From Tous-C4FEB sp044356555 (GTDB lineage Bacteria > Verrucomicrobiota > Verrucomicrobiia > Opitutales > Opitutaceae): 64,000 bases of DNA. The translations under genes and the position numbers were made by a program. The notes under the pieces were generated by a model. That model had not been told where the DNA came from, did no database searches, and worked only from the letters and a program-made list of their open reading frames with translations. Positions 52,263 through 60,895 of this stretch are shown here, one piece after another. The stretch lies in the NCBI GenBank assembly GCA_044356555.1, contig JBIKWB010000014.1:65626-129625 (forward strand), read 5' to 3'. How positions within the stretch are numbered: the first letter of the stretch is position 1; the number at the start of each line of letters is the position of its first letter.

Positions 52263-54947
52263 ATGAGCCTTCCCAATCCGTTTAACACGCTCCAGACGTT
52301 CTCCGCCAACGGTGAATCGCACTCGTTCTACTCGTTGCCTGCCCTAGAAAAGGCCGGTTACAATGTGAGCAAGCTGCCGGTCTCGATTCGGATTGTGCTG
52401 GAGTCCCTGCTGCGCAACTGCGACGGCAAGCGGGTCGCCGAGCCCGCCGTCAAGGCGCTCGCGACGTGGGCGGCGAAGGCTGACCGCACGGACGAGATCC
52501 CCTTCGTCGTGGCGCGCATCGTGTTGCAGGATTTCACCGGTGTGCCGCTCTTGGTGGACCTCGCGGCGATGCGCTCGGCCGTCACCAAGCTGGGCAAAAA
52601 CCCGAAGATCATCGAGCCCCTCGTGCCGGTGGACCTCGTCGTTGACCACTCGGTGCAGGTGGATTTCGCGGGCAGCGCCGATGCGTTGGCCAAGAATCTC
52701 GAACTCGAGTTCTCACGCAACCGCGAGCGCTACCAATTTCTGAAGTGGGGCATGCAGGCGTTCGACACCTTCAAGGTCGTCCCTCCCGGCATCGGCATTG
52801 TTCACCAGGTGAACTTGGAGTATCTCGCGAAAGGCGTGCTCAACGCCGGCCCGGTTTACTATCCCGACACGCTCGTCGGCACCGATTCGCACACGACGAT
52901 GATCAACGGGCTCGGCATCGTGGGCTGGGGCGTCGGCGGCATTGAGGCCGAGGCCGGCATGTTGGGCCAGCCGGTTTATTTCCTCACGCCGGACGTCGTC
53001 GGAGTGTATCTCACCGGCGCTCTGCGCGAAGGCGTCACTGCCACCGATCTTGCGCTCACGCTCACCCAGCAGCTCCGCAAAGCCAAAGTCGTCGGCAAGT
53101 TCGTCGAATTCTACGGTCCCGGCGCCGCCGCGCTGCCCGTCGTGGACCGTGCCACGATCGCCAACATGGCGCCCGAATACGGCGCGACGATGGGCTTCTT
53201 CCCGATTGATGCCGAGTGCGTCAATTACCTCCGGGCCACCGGTCGCGATCCCAAGCAGCTCGCGCTTTACGAGGCTTACTACCGTGCGCAGAATCTCTGG
53301 GGTATTCCCGAAAAAGGTCAGATCGAGTACTCGACCGATCTTTCGCTCGACCTCTCGACGGTTGGACCGAGCGTCGCCGGTCCAAAGCGTCCGCAGGACC
53401 GGATCGAGCTCTCGAAGATGAAGCAGGAATTCCTCGCGGCGTTCTCAAAGCCCGTTACCGAAAACGGCTTTGGCAAGAAGGCTGAGGAATTCTCGACCGT
53501 GACCGCCGACATCGGTGGCACGAAGCTCAGCCACGGCTCCGTGTTGATTGCTGCGATCACGAGCTGCACCAACACCTCCAACCCGAGCGTTATGCTCGCC
53601 GCCGGTCTCCTCGCCAAAAAGGCCGTCGCCAAAGGACTCAAGGTGAACCCGCTCGTGAAATCGTCGCTCGCGCCCGGTTCACGTGTCGTGACCGATTATC
53701 TCGATAAAACCGGTCTCACGCCTTTCCTCGACCAACTCGGCTTTCAAACGGTCGGCTATGGCTGCACGACTTGTATCGGAAACTCCGGCCCGCTTTCGGC
53801 GCCGATCGAGGAAGCCGTTGTGAAGAACGATCTTGTCGCGGCCTCCGTGCTCTCGGGTAACCGCAATTTCGAGGCCCGCGTCCATCAGAACATCAAGTCG
53901 AACTTCCTGATGTCGCCGCCGCTGGTCGTCGCATTTGCCCTCGCAGGCCGTGTCGATATCGACCTTTCGACCGAGCCGCTCGGCCGTGATCAAGCCGGCG
54001 CCCCCGTGTTTTTGAAGGATATCTGGCCCACGCTGCAAGAGGTGCGCGACCAGATGCAGGCCGCCCTCAAGCCCGAGGTGTTCCGCCGTCTCTACATCAA
54101 CTTCGCCGAGCAGAATCCGAAGTGGAACGAGATCCCGTCCACGACGGGCAATGTTTACGCCTTCGAGGAGAAATCGACCTACATCCAAGAGCCGCCATTC
54201 TTCACGAACTTCTCGATGACACCCGGCGCGATCAAGCCGATCACCGGAGCGCGTGCATTGGGCCTTTTCGGTGACTCGGTTACGACCGACCACATCTCGC
54301 CGGCTGGCGCGATCAAGAAGAGCTCGCCCGCGGGCAAGTTCCTCCTCGAAAGCGGAGTGACCTACGAAGACTTCAATTCCTACGGCTCGCGCCGCGGCAA
54401 CGATCGCATCATGACGCGCGGCACCTTTGCCAACGTCCGCATCAAGAACCTGATGCTCGGCGGCGAAGAGGGTGGCAACACGCTCGGTGCGGATGGGGTC
54501 AAGACCTCGATTTACGAGGCGTCGATGGCTTACCAAAAAGCCGGCACGCCATTGATCATCTTGGCCGGTCAGGAGTATGGCACCGGTTCTTCCCGCGACT
54601 GGGCCGCAAAAGGCACCAATCTTCTGGGCGTCAAAGTCGTCGTCGCCCAAAGCTTCGAGCGCATTCACCGGTCAAACCTCGTGGGCATGGGCGTGCTGCC
54701 CCTGCAGTTTAAAGACGGCACCACGGCTCAGACGCTGCAGCTTGATGGCACCGAGTCTTACGACGTCGTGGGCCTCAATGAATCGATCAAGCCCCAGCAG
54801 GACCTCACGTTGAAAATCACGCGCAAGAGCGGTGCGGTCGAGAACGTAGTCGTGCGTTGTCGCATCGATACCCCGATCGAGATCGACTATTACCAACACG
54901 GCGGGATTTTGCCCTACGTGTTGCGGCAGATTGTCGCGCAAAACTAA
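52263..54947 (+). CDS. acnA: aconitate hydratase A
   Basis: 4Fe-4S enzyme of the TCA cycle that converts citrate to isocitrate. The 894-residue protein is full length. Cluster cysteines appear in ITSCTNTSNPSVM and GYGCTTCIGNSGPL; substrate-binding residues in GTDSHTTMINGLGIVGWGVG; the swivel domain has GSSRDWAAKG. Typical AcnA order is kept, with the swivel domain at the C-terminus. ATG 52263 is preceded by a 58-bp gap after the peroxiredoxin gene. A strong hairpin lies 22 bp after its stop. A high, regular codon-use signature and length make this a safe call. Confidence 0.97.
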   Translation: MSLPNPFNTLQTFSANGESHSFYSLPALEKAGYNVSKLPVSIRIVLESLLRNCDGKRVAEPAVKALATWAAKADRTDEIPFVVARIVLQDFTGVPLLVDLAAMRSAVTKLGKNPKIIEPLVPVDLVVDHSVQVDFAGSADALAKNLELEFSRNRERYQFLKWGMQAFDTFKVVPPGIGIVHQVNLEYLAKGVLNAGPVYYPDTLVGTDSHTTMINGLGIVGWGVGGIEAEAGMLGQPVYFLTPDVVGVYLTGALREGVTATDLALTLTQQLRKAKVVGKFVEFYGPGAAALPVVDRATIANMAPEYGATMGFFPIDAECVNYLRATGRDPKQLALYEAYYRAQNLWGIPEKGQIEYSTDLSLDLSTVGPSVAGPKRPQDRIELSKMKQEFLAAFSKPVTENGFGKKAEEFSTVTADIGGTKLSHGSVLIAAITSCTNTSNPSVMLAAGLLAKKAVAKGLKVNPLVKSSLAPGSRVVTDYLDKTGLTPFLDQLGFQTVGYGCTTCIGNSGPLSAPIEEAVVKNDLVAASVLSGNRNFEARVHQNIKSNFLMSPPLVVAFALAGRVDIDLSTEPLGRDQAGAPVFLKDIWPTLQEVRDQMQAALKPEVFRRLYINFAEQNPKWNEIPSTTGNVYAFEEKSTYIQEPPFFTNFSMTPGAIKPITGARALGLFGDSVTTDHISPAGAIKKSSPAGKFLLESGVTYEDFNSYGSRRGNDRIMTRGTFANVRIKNLMLGGEEGGNTLGADGVKTSIYEASMAYQKAGTPLIILAGQEYGTGSSRDWAAKGTNLLGVKVVVAQSFERIHRSNLVGMGVLPLQFKDGTTAQTLQLDGTESYDVVGLNESIKPQQDLTLKITRKSGAVENVVVRCRIDTPIEIDYYQHGGILPYVLRQIVAQN

Positions 54948-54968
54948 TTTTGGATCGCGCGCGCGCGT

Positions 54969-54999
54969 CGTCGAGCTACCGTTGGTGGGTAGCTCGACG
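54969..54999. other. perfect 12-bp hairpin between acnA and the STAS gene
   Basis: Arms 54969-54980 and 54988-54999 are perfectly complementary around a 7-base loop, but no T-run follows on either strand, so this is not a classic intrinsic terminator. It begins 22 bp after the acnA stop and ends 70 bp before the STAS start. It may protect the acnA transcript 3' end, be part of a factor-dependent terminator, or be a binding site. Confidence 0.8.
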
Positions 55000-55069
55000 G
55001 CTGCGATGGCGACAGTTCATGTATCTGGAAATAGTGCCGTTCTAGCGGGTTGTTTCGTTTTTCTTCTCC

Positions 55070-55579
55070 ATGCCTGATTCGACTCCTTCCGTTTATCTCG
55101 TAGATGCTTATTCCGATCCTGTGGTCGTGCGCATCGAGGGCCGGGCATGCTTTCAAAATAGCACCGGTCTGAGAGATTTCGTCGGCGAGATGCTGCGCCA
55201 AGGGCGGCAGCGCTTTGTGGTGGATTTTCAGAACTGCACGAGCATGGACAGCACGTTTCTCGGCGTGCTGGCGGGTGTGGCTCTGGAGCTAAAGAAGACC
55301 AATCCCCCCGGGAGCATTGTGCTCGCCCGGGTGGGAGTTCGGAATCTTGAGCTGATCCGGAACTTGGGTTTGCATCGTCTGCTCACGGTCGACGCCGGAG
55401 ATATGCCGATGAGCTTCGGCAAATGCGAGACGGCGCTGGCGGCATCCAATCCGGGAGAACTGGATCGTGCGAAGTTGGCGCTCGAATCCCACGAGCACCT
55501 AGTGGCCGCCGATGAAAGCAACCGGGCGAAGTTTCAGGATGTATTGTCGTTTCTTAAGAATCGCGTCGAGCAAAGCTGA
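55070..55579 (+). CDS. STAS-domain anti-sigma-factor-antagonist-like protein
   Basis: 169 residues. VVVRIEGRACFQNSTGLRDF starts the STAS fold and FVVDFQNCTSMDSTFLGVLAGV carries the conserved loop with the serine that is phosphorylated in SpoIIAA/RsbV proteins. A C-terminal extension (about residues 115-169) is helical. It would act in a partner-switching pathway: unphosphorylated it binds an anti-sigma kinase. A GAF-PP2C phosphatase gene follows 102 bp downstream, the natural enzyme to dephosphorylate it. No matching HATPase kinase gene is nearby. Confidence 0.88.
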   Translation: MPDSTPSVYLVDAYSDPVVVRIEGRACFQNSTGLRDFVGEMLRQGRQRFVVDFQNCTSMDSTFLGVLAGVALELKKTNPPGSIVLARVGVRNLELIRNLGLHRLLTVDAGDMPMSFGKCETALAASNPGELDRAKLALESHEHLVAADESNRAKFQDVLSFLKNRVEQS

Positions 55580-55681
55580 CCCGGAGACGACCGCCGCCGG
55601 CGCTGGCCCCGGGCGCTTTTTCACTTTTTTGTAGTCTTCACGATTGCCCGTCTCGGCAGCTTTGGAACACAGTTCTGGCCC

Positions 55682-57124
55682 ATGGTTTTTGCCATCGTCA
55701 TTGCGTTTGTGCTGGGGGTAGCGGTCTTAGCGGTGCCCTTTTGGCGCGCGCGGGCCGCAGCCGATGCCAGTGAAACGGCCCGGCAGCAGGCGACGCAGGA
55801 CCGGCAGCGGGTGGTTGATTTCATGCACCTCATGGCTGAAGCGCTGGGAGAAGGTCTGACGCGGGCTGAGTTGCACCAGCGGATCGTGCACGCGTCGATT
55901 CTTTGCACCGGAGCTCTGAGCGCCTGTTTGTTTCAGCGAACTGAACGCGGCACGATGCGCGGGACGGCGGTAGAAGGATTATTTCCACCCCATCGGCCGT
56001 TCAACGATGAGGCCAAATCCAAGCTGACAACCCGAGCCAAGTTTATCGAGCAGGTGCTGCAGGCCGAAGAGTTTCCCGACAGCGAAGGAATCGTGGGCCG
56101 CGTGGCGACGACCGGCCGGGGGGAACTATTGGCCGATGCGACCGGAGATCGGCGTGTGGTCCGGCACGACGATTCGGCCCTCGTCGTGCGCTCGGTGATC
56201 GCGGTGCCACTCTTCTTTCGCGATCGTTCGTTTGGGGTCTTGGCGGTGGCCAATCCCGCCGGCGGGCGGGCGTTTTCTGAGATGGAGTTTTCGCTGATGG
56301 AGTCTTTGGCGGAGCAAGCGGCTCTGGCCTTGCACAACGCCGAGTTTTTGCACCTCCAGATGGAGAAGCAGCAACTCGATTTGGATATCTCGGTCGCGAG
56401 CGGGATTCAGCGGATGCTTTTGCCGCGCAAGACCGACACCATCGACGGCATTGATTTGGATGCGCGTTACAAACCGGCGCAAAAGATCGGAGGCGACCTT
56501 TACGACGTTATCCAACTGTCGCCGACGCGTCTCGCGATCGTCGTGGCCGATGTCGCCGGCAAAGGTATCCCGGCGTCGCTGCTCATGGCGATATGTCGGA
56601 CGAATCTGCTGCAGATAGCCCCGCGCCACGATTCCCCGAGGCGAGTGCTCATCGAGTTGAATCGCGTGTTGGCGGCGGACATCGATCAAGGTCACTACAT
56701 CACGATGCTTTACGCGGTGATCGACACGGTCGCGCGGAGCGTGACCTTTGCCCGGGCTGGGCATGAACTGCCGCTGTTCGCGCGACTCGACGCTAAGAGC
56801 GGCGCATTTTTGCCTGTTTTTGTCGGTTCCGAAGGGATGCCGCTCGGGATGGTGCCGGACACGCTTTTTTCGGAAGTGATTACCGATCATACGGAGCCCT
56901 TCGGCCTCGGAGATTTGCTCGTACTTTATACGGACGGGATCAGCGAAGCGCCGAACGAAGACGGTAAAGAATTCTCCGGACATCGCCTCGCCGATGTGGT
57001 CCGGACCTTGCACCAACGCTCCGCGCAGGAAGTGAACGACGGCATACTGAGCGCGGTGGGGCGTTTCTCGGGAGAAACCCCGCAGCGTGATGACCTGACT
57101 CTGGTGACGGTGAAACGAGTTTAG
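55682..57124 (+). CDS. GAF-domain PP2C-type serine phosphatase (RsbU/SpoIIE-like)
   Basis: 480 residues. One N-terminal membrane helix (VFAIVIAFVLGVAVLAVPF) is followed by a short linker, a GAF domain (about 45-220, EGIVGRVATTGRGELL, SVIAVPLFFRDRSFGVLAV) and a SpoIIE-type phosphatase domain (about 255-480). That domain shows KIGGDLYDVIQL and ADVAGKGIPASLLM (metal-binding Asp residues), GHELPLFARL and LYTDGISEAPN. It should dephosphorylate a STAS protein in response to a ligand sensed by GAF, and the neighbouring STAS gene is the likely partner. Membrane-anchored. Start at 55682, chosen because the helix begins there. Confidence 0.92.
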   Translation: MVFAIVIAFVLGVAVLAVPFWRARAAADASETARQQATQDRQRVVDFMHLMAEALGEGLTRAELHQRIVHASILCTGALSACLFQRTERGTMRGTAVEGLFPPHRPFNDEAKSKLTTRAKFIEQVLQAEEFPDSEGIVGRVATTGRGELLADATGDRRVVRHDDSALVVRSVIAVPLFFRDRSFGVLAVANPAGGRAFSEMEFSLMESLAEQAALALHNAEFLHLQMEKQQLDLDISVASGIQRMLLPRKTDTIDGIDLDARYKPAQKIGGDLYDVIQLSPTRLAIVVADVAGKGIPASLLMAICRTNLLQIAPRHDSPRRVLIELNRVLAADIDQGHYITMLYAVIDTVARSVTFARAGHELPLFARLDAKSGAFLPVFVGSEGMPLGMVPDTLFSEVITDHTEPFGLGDLLVLYTDGISEAPNEDGKEFSGHRLADVVRTLHQRSAQEVNDGILSAVGRFSGETPQRDDLTLVTVKRV

Positions 57125-57173
57125 TTCGTCCGCTTGCCTCCGCATCTTTGTCTCGCATCGTCCGAACTCACCC

Positions 57174-58409
57174 ATGATCGCATCCTCCACTTTTGACACT
57201 GCTGCCACGCCGGACCGGCATTCGCTTCCGGACGCGGGTGGACACTTCGGCCGCTATGGCGGGGTTTTTGTCCCCGAGACCTTGATGACGGCGCTTGCAG
57301 AGCTGGGCGCAGTCTACTCGGAGGCCCGAGACGATCCGGCGTTTCAAGCGAAGTTAAAGGAGCACCTGAAGGAATTCGCCGGGCGGCCGACGGAGCTTTA
57401 TCTCGCCGAACGACTCACGGCGCACTGCGGGGGCGCCAAGATTTATCTCAAGCGCGAGGACCTGCTGCACACGGGGGCGCACAAGATCAACAACGCTTTG
57501 GGGCAGGCCATGCTCGCGTTGCGCATGGGAAAAAAGCGGGTCATTGCGGAAACCGGTGCCGGTCAACACGGGGTGGCGACTGCGGCCGTGTGCGCGAAGT
57601 TTGGCCTCGAATGCGTCGTGTATATGGGAGCCGTCGATATGGAGCGGCAGGCGCTGAATGTGTTTCGGATGCGATTGATGGGCGCTGAAGTGCGGGCCGT
57701 CACATCCGGTCAGAAGACGCTCAAAGACGCAGTAAACGAGGCGATGCGGGACTGGGTGACCAATGTCCGTGGCACCCACTACATCCTCGGCTCGGCTCTT
57801 GGCTCGCACCCGTATCCCATGATGGTCCGGGATTTTCACCGGGTGATTGGCCAAGAAACGAAGACGCAGTTGCTGGCCCGCGAGGGTCGCCTGCCCGACG
57901 AGATGATTGCGTGCGTGGGCGGCGGTTCGAATGCGATCGGATTTTTCTTTGATTTTCTCGAGGAGAAATCGGTGCGGCTGATCGGGGTCGAAGCGGGCGG
58001 ACGTGGGATTCGCCGCGGCGAACATGCGGCGCGGTTTGAGGGCGGAAAGCTCGGTGTCCTCCAAGGCGCCAAGACCTACATCCTCCAGGATCCCGACGGG
58101 CAGATTGAACTTACGCACTCGGTGAGCGCCGGACTCGATTATGCGGCGATCGGGCCGGAGCACGCCTACTACCGCGATCAAAAGCGGATAGATTTTGCCT
58201 ACGCCTGCGACGACGAGGTCATGGAGACGTTCCAGTTGTTGTCGCGATTGGAGGGAATCATTCCCGCGTTGGAAAGCACCCACGCGGTGGTGCACGCGAT
58301 CAAGCGGGCGAAGCTCATGCGGAAAGATGAGATCATTGTGGTGAATCTTTCGGGCCGCGGGGACAAGGATGTGAACCAAGTGGCGAAAATCCTCGGCGTC
58401 GCTTTATGA
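57174..58409 (+). CDS. trpB: tryptophan synthase beta subunit
   Basis: Condenses indole and serine to tryptophan using PLP. The 411-residue protein shows the PLP lysine in HTGAHKINNALGQAM, the phosphate-binding GGGSNAIGFFFDF, and the AETGAGQHGVATA and HPYPMMVRDFHR motifs. It starts with DAGGHFGRYGGVFVPETLM, typical of the TrpB1 form that works with TrpA. No trpA is adjacent, unusual for a TrpB1; trpA must lie elsewhere or be absent. The stop overlaps the yicC start by 4 bases (ATGA). Confidence 0.96.
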   Translation: MIASSTFDTAATPDRHSLPDAGGHFGRYGGVFVPETLMTALAELGAVYSEARDDPAFQAKLKEHLKEFAGRPTELYLAERLTAHCGGAKIYLKREDLLHTGAHKINNALGQAMLALRMGKKRVIAETGAGQHGVATAAVCAKFGLECVVYMGAVDMERQALNVFRMRLMGAEVRAVTSGQKTLKDAVNEAMRDWVTNVRGTHYILGSALGSHPYPMMVRDFHRVIGQETKTQLLAREGRLPDEMIACVGGGSNAIGFFFDFLEEKSVRLIGVEAGGRGIRRGEHAARFEGGKLGVLQGAKTYILQDPDGQIELTHSVSAGLDYAAIGPEHAYYRDQKRIDFAYACDDEVMETFQLLSRLEGIIPALESTHAVVHAIKRAKLMRKDEIIVVNLSGRGDKDVNQVAKILGVAL

Positions 58410-59278
58410 AGTCAATGACCGGTTATGGACGGGCGACGGCGGGGCTTGGGTCCGATACGATTACGATTCAAGTGAGCTCGGTTAACCGGAAGACGCTCGA
58501 TCTGACGGTAAAATTGCCCGAGGAGTGGGCGGCGCTGGAGCCGGCGATCACCGAGAAAGGCCGGCGCCATGCGTCACGTGGCAAGGTCCATGTGCAGATT
58601 GAACTAACCGGTGCCACCGGCAATCGGCAGGAGGTTTGGGATGAGGCGGCCGCGATTGAGACGCTCAACCGACTGGCTACGTTCGCGTCAAGGCAGGGAG
58701 TCGTGTTTGGGCCGACACCCGAGCTGTTGTGGGACATCGCCCGGTCGCAGCGAAAAGTGAATGACTTTCCATCGATGGAAGAGGCTCAGGAAGCCGTACT
58801 GGCCGCGCTGGAATCGGCTTTGCGGTCGTTTGTGGCGATGCGAGCCAAGGAAGGCGAAGCGCTCCTCGTGGATTTCATTGGCCGCCTTGAGCTGCTGCGC
58901 CGGCAAGTGGATCTCATCGCCGCCCGAGCACCGCTCGTACCGCCGCTCTACCGGGATCAACTCTTGCTCCGCCTGCGGACGGCGGAATTGGACCTAAAGG
59001 TAGACGACGAGCGGGTGCTGAAGGAGCTCGCGCTCTTCGCCGACCGTTGCGATGTGACAGAGGAACTGACTCGTTTGCGCAGCCATCTCGAGCAATTCAC
59101 CGCCTTGCTGAAGTCCGATGGCGAGATTGGCCGCAAATCGGAGTTTATTTTGCAGGAGATCGGCCGTGAGGTTAACACGATCGGTAGCAAGGCCAACGAC
59201 CTCACGATCTCTCGGGCGGTGATCGAGTTGAAGAATGAGCTGGAGCGAATCCGCGAGCAGATCGCCAACGTCGAGTAG
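58406..59278 (+). CDS. yicC: YicC-family endoribonuclease-like protein
   Basis: 290 residues. The start MKSMTGYGRATAGLG and the C-terminal region DVTEELTRLRSHLEQF, then GRKSEFILQEIGREVNTIGSK and the final helix, are diagnostic of the YicC family, whose E. coli member is an endoribonuclease acting on RyhB. It is coupled to trpB by a 4-base overlap. It ends 10 bp before the convergent lspA stop, with no terminator visible between them. Confidence 0.92.
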   Translation: MKSMTGYGRATAGLGSDTITIQVSSVNRKTLDLTVKLPEEWAALEPAITEKGRRHASRGKVHVQIELTGATGNRQEVWDEAAAIETLNRLATFASRQGVVFGPTPELLWDIARSQRKVNDFPSMEEAQEAVLAALESALRSFVAMRAKEGEALLVDFIGRLELLRRQVDLIAARAPLVPPLYRDQLLLRLRTAELDLKVDDERVLKELALFADRCDVTEELTRLRSHLEQFTALLKSDGEIGRKSEFILQEIGREVNTIGSKANDLTISRAVIELKNELERIREQIANVE

Positions 59279-59288
59279 CCGGTTTGAT

Positions 59289-59834
59289 CTACTTCGGCTC
59301 GCGGAGTGAGTGCCAGAGGTAGAAACCGACGCCCACGCAAATGCCGGAGTCAGCGACATTGAAGGTCGGGTAAACGTAACTTCCGAAATGTAGGTCGATA
59401 AAATCGACCACATGGCCGTAAGCCAAGCGGTCGATGACATTTCCGACGATGCCGCCGCAAAGGAGACCAAAACATAGCTGGGAGCGGTGCTCCCGCAAAC
59501 CTAGGGCGTGACGCCAGATGACGATGGCCGCCAGCGTGACCAAGGCGAAAACTGCGAGCAGGACGCTCTGCCCGGAGAACATGCTCCACGCCGCCCCGGT
59601 GTTGCCGACGTGGACGATGTAGAAGAAATTCCTGATTACGGTGATCGCCCCGTGGCCTTCACCGTAAGTTGGGAACGGAAGATGGGCGACGATCGCCAAT
59701 TTGGTCAGCTGATCGGCGATCAGCACGATAGCTGCGATGACAAGCAGTCGGCGGTAAGCCAGCAACCGGCTAAGCCAAGGCGCGGGCGCCGAGACACTCG
59801 ACGCGTTGGGCTTGCTGGGATCGGGCATCGTCAC
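59289..59834 (-). CDS. lspA: lipoprotein signal peptidase
   Basis: Inner-membrane aspartic peptidase that removes lipoprotein signal peptides, including those destined for LolC/LolD sorting and the 54-residue lipoprotein at 40883. The 181-residue protein has four predicted helices (about 30-50, 80-98, 105-125, 155-175). The catalytic aspartates are in GGIVGNVIDRL and FNVADSG, separated by VVDFIDLHFGSYVYP. Start at 59834, or at the second Met (59828). It is the last gene of ileS - DksA-like - lspA. Confidence 0.95.
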   Translation of the reverse strand: MTMPDPSKPNASSVSAPAPWLSRLLAYRRLLVIAAIVLIADQLTKLAIVAHLPFPTYGEGHGAITVIRNFFYIVHVGNTGAAWSMFSGQSVLLAVFALVTLAAIVIWRHALGLREHRSQLCFGLLCGGIVGNVIDRLAYGHVVDFIDLHFGSYVYPTFNVADSGICVGVGFYLWHSLREPK

Positions 59835-59877
59835 CGGCTAGTTCGCATTCGAAGTGGTGGGCCCTCGGGCGAGAGAA

Positions 59878-60870
59878 TTACTCGCCGTTGTCGTCGCCGC
59901 TTGTGCCGCTGGGCGCACCGTCTTCGCCCATTTCGCCGAGAATACCGGCTTGGGTACGGGAACGGTGGCGGTTCCGCTCAAGCTCCTTCTGAGCGCTGGC
60001 CGAATAGCGTGTAAAGGGCACAGCCAGCAGACGATCTTTTGCGATTGGCTCTTGGGTAACCTCGCAGATGCCGTAGGTGCCGTCTTTGATCCGCTTGATG
60101 GCAGCCTCGATTTCCCCGAGGGCCTCCTGCTCGCTGGAGACAAGGCTGAGTGCGAAGTCACGGTCGAAGGTATCGGTGCCCGAGTCGGCTTGGTGCTGAC
60201 CGTAGGACGACAAGTCGCCCGAGTCGTCTTTGGATGAGCGCTTGAGCGTCTCTTCGGAGTGAAGCTCGATGCCCGCGGTCAGGTGGCGGCGGAGATCAAG
60301 CAAGAGCTTGTAATAACGTTTGTATTTTTCCGGGACTTCAACCTCGAGCACCGCTTCGATCGATTTTACTTTCTTAGGATTGAAGCCGAGGATGTCGGCG
60401 AGAGACGCCGCCTTCACGTGGCTGGGTTTCGCGGCCTTCTCGAGCACAAGGGCCTGTTTTGCTGGGCTCACCTTGGCGGCGGCTTTGGAGATTTTGTCGC
60501 TTTCGGGCTTCTCGACGGTGGTCTGCGCGATGGCGCGGACTTCATCGAGGCTGAATGCGATGGGTTTGGCGGTGGCCCTGCGCTTCAGTATGCTGTCGCG
60601 CAAGGCGTTTTTCTTAGAGGGCTTTTCCATGTTGGTAGAAATCTTGGCAGGCGCGGAAGGCGGAGCCGGTTTGGCGGCAGGCTTGGGCGCTCGTTTCTCC
60701 GGAACGGAATGCTTGCTGCGCTTAACCGGGACTGACTTCGGCGGATTGTTGACGGGTTTCTTGGCGACAGCCTTTGGGGTGGGCCGTGCCTTGGCCTTGG
60801 GCTTAGCTTTCAGTTTCGGCTTGGCAGTTTTCGCAGCAGGCTTGGCGGGCTTTTTTGTTTTCTTAGCCAT
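59878..60870 (-). CDS. DksA/TraR-family protein with Lys/Ala/Pro-rich N-terminus and degraded zinc finger
   Basis: 330 residues. The first 85 residues are histone-H1-like, rich in Lys, Ala and Pro (KPAKPAAKTAKPKLKAKPKA). The middle part (about 85-200) is charged and unrecognised. The C-terminal 120 residues match DksA/TraR: helical coiled coil, then YGICEVTQEPIAKDRL and FTRYSASAQKELE. In the usual C4 zinc finger the pattern is C-x-x-C and later C-x-x-C; here only the first Cys remains and the other positions are Thr, Ser and Ala, so zinc binding should be lost. It may contact RNA polymerase and, through its basic tail, nucleic acid. It sits between ileS and lspA in one operon. Confidence 0.82.
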   Translation of the reverse strand: MAKKTKKPAKPAAKTAKPKLKAKPKAKARPTPKAVAKKPVNNPPKSVPVKRSKHSVPEKRAPKPAAKPAPPSAPAKISTNMEKPSKKNALRDSILKRRATAKPIAFSLDEVRAIAQTTVEKPESDKISKAAAKVSPAKQALVLEKAAKPSHVKAASLADILGFNPKKVKSIEAVLEVEVPEKYKRYYKLLLDLRRHLTAGIELHSEETLKRSSKDDSGDLSSYGQHQADSGTDTFDRDFALSLVSSEQEALGEIEAAIKRIKDGTYGICEVTQEPIAKDRLLAVPFTRYSASAQKELERNRHRSRTQAGILGEMGEDGAPSGTSGDDNGE

Positions 60871-60895
60871 GGGGATTTATGGGGAACCGTGGAGT

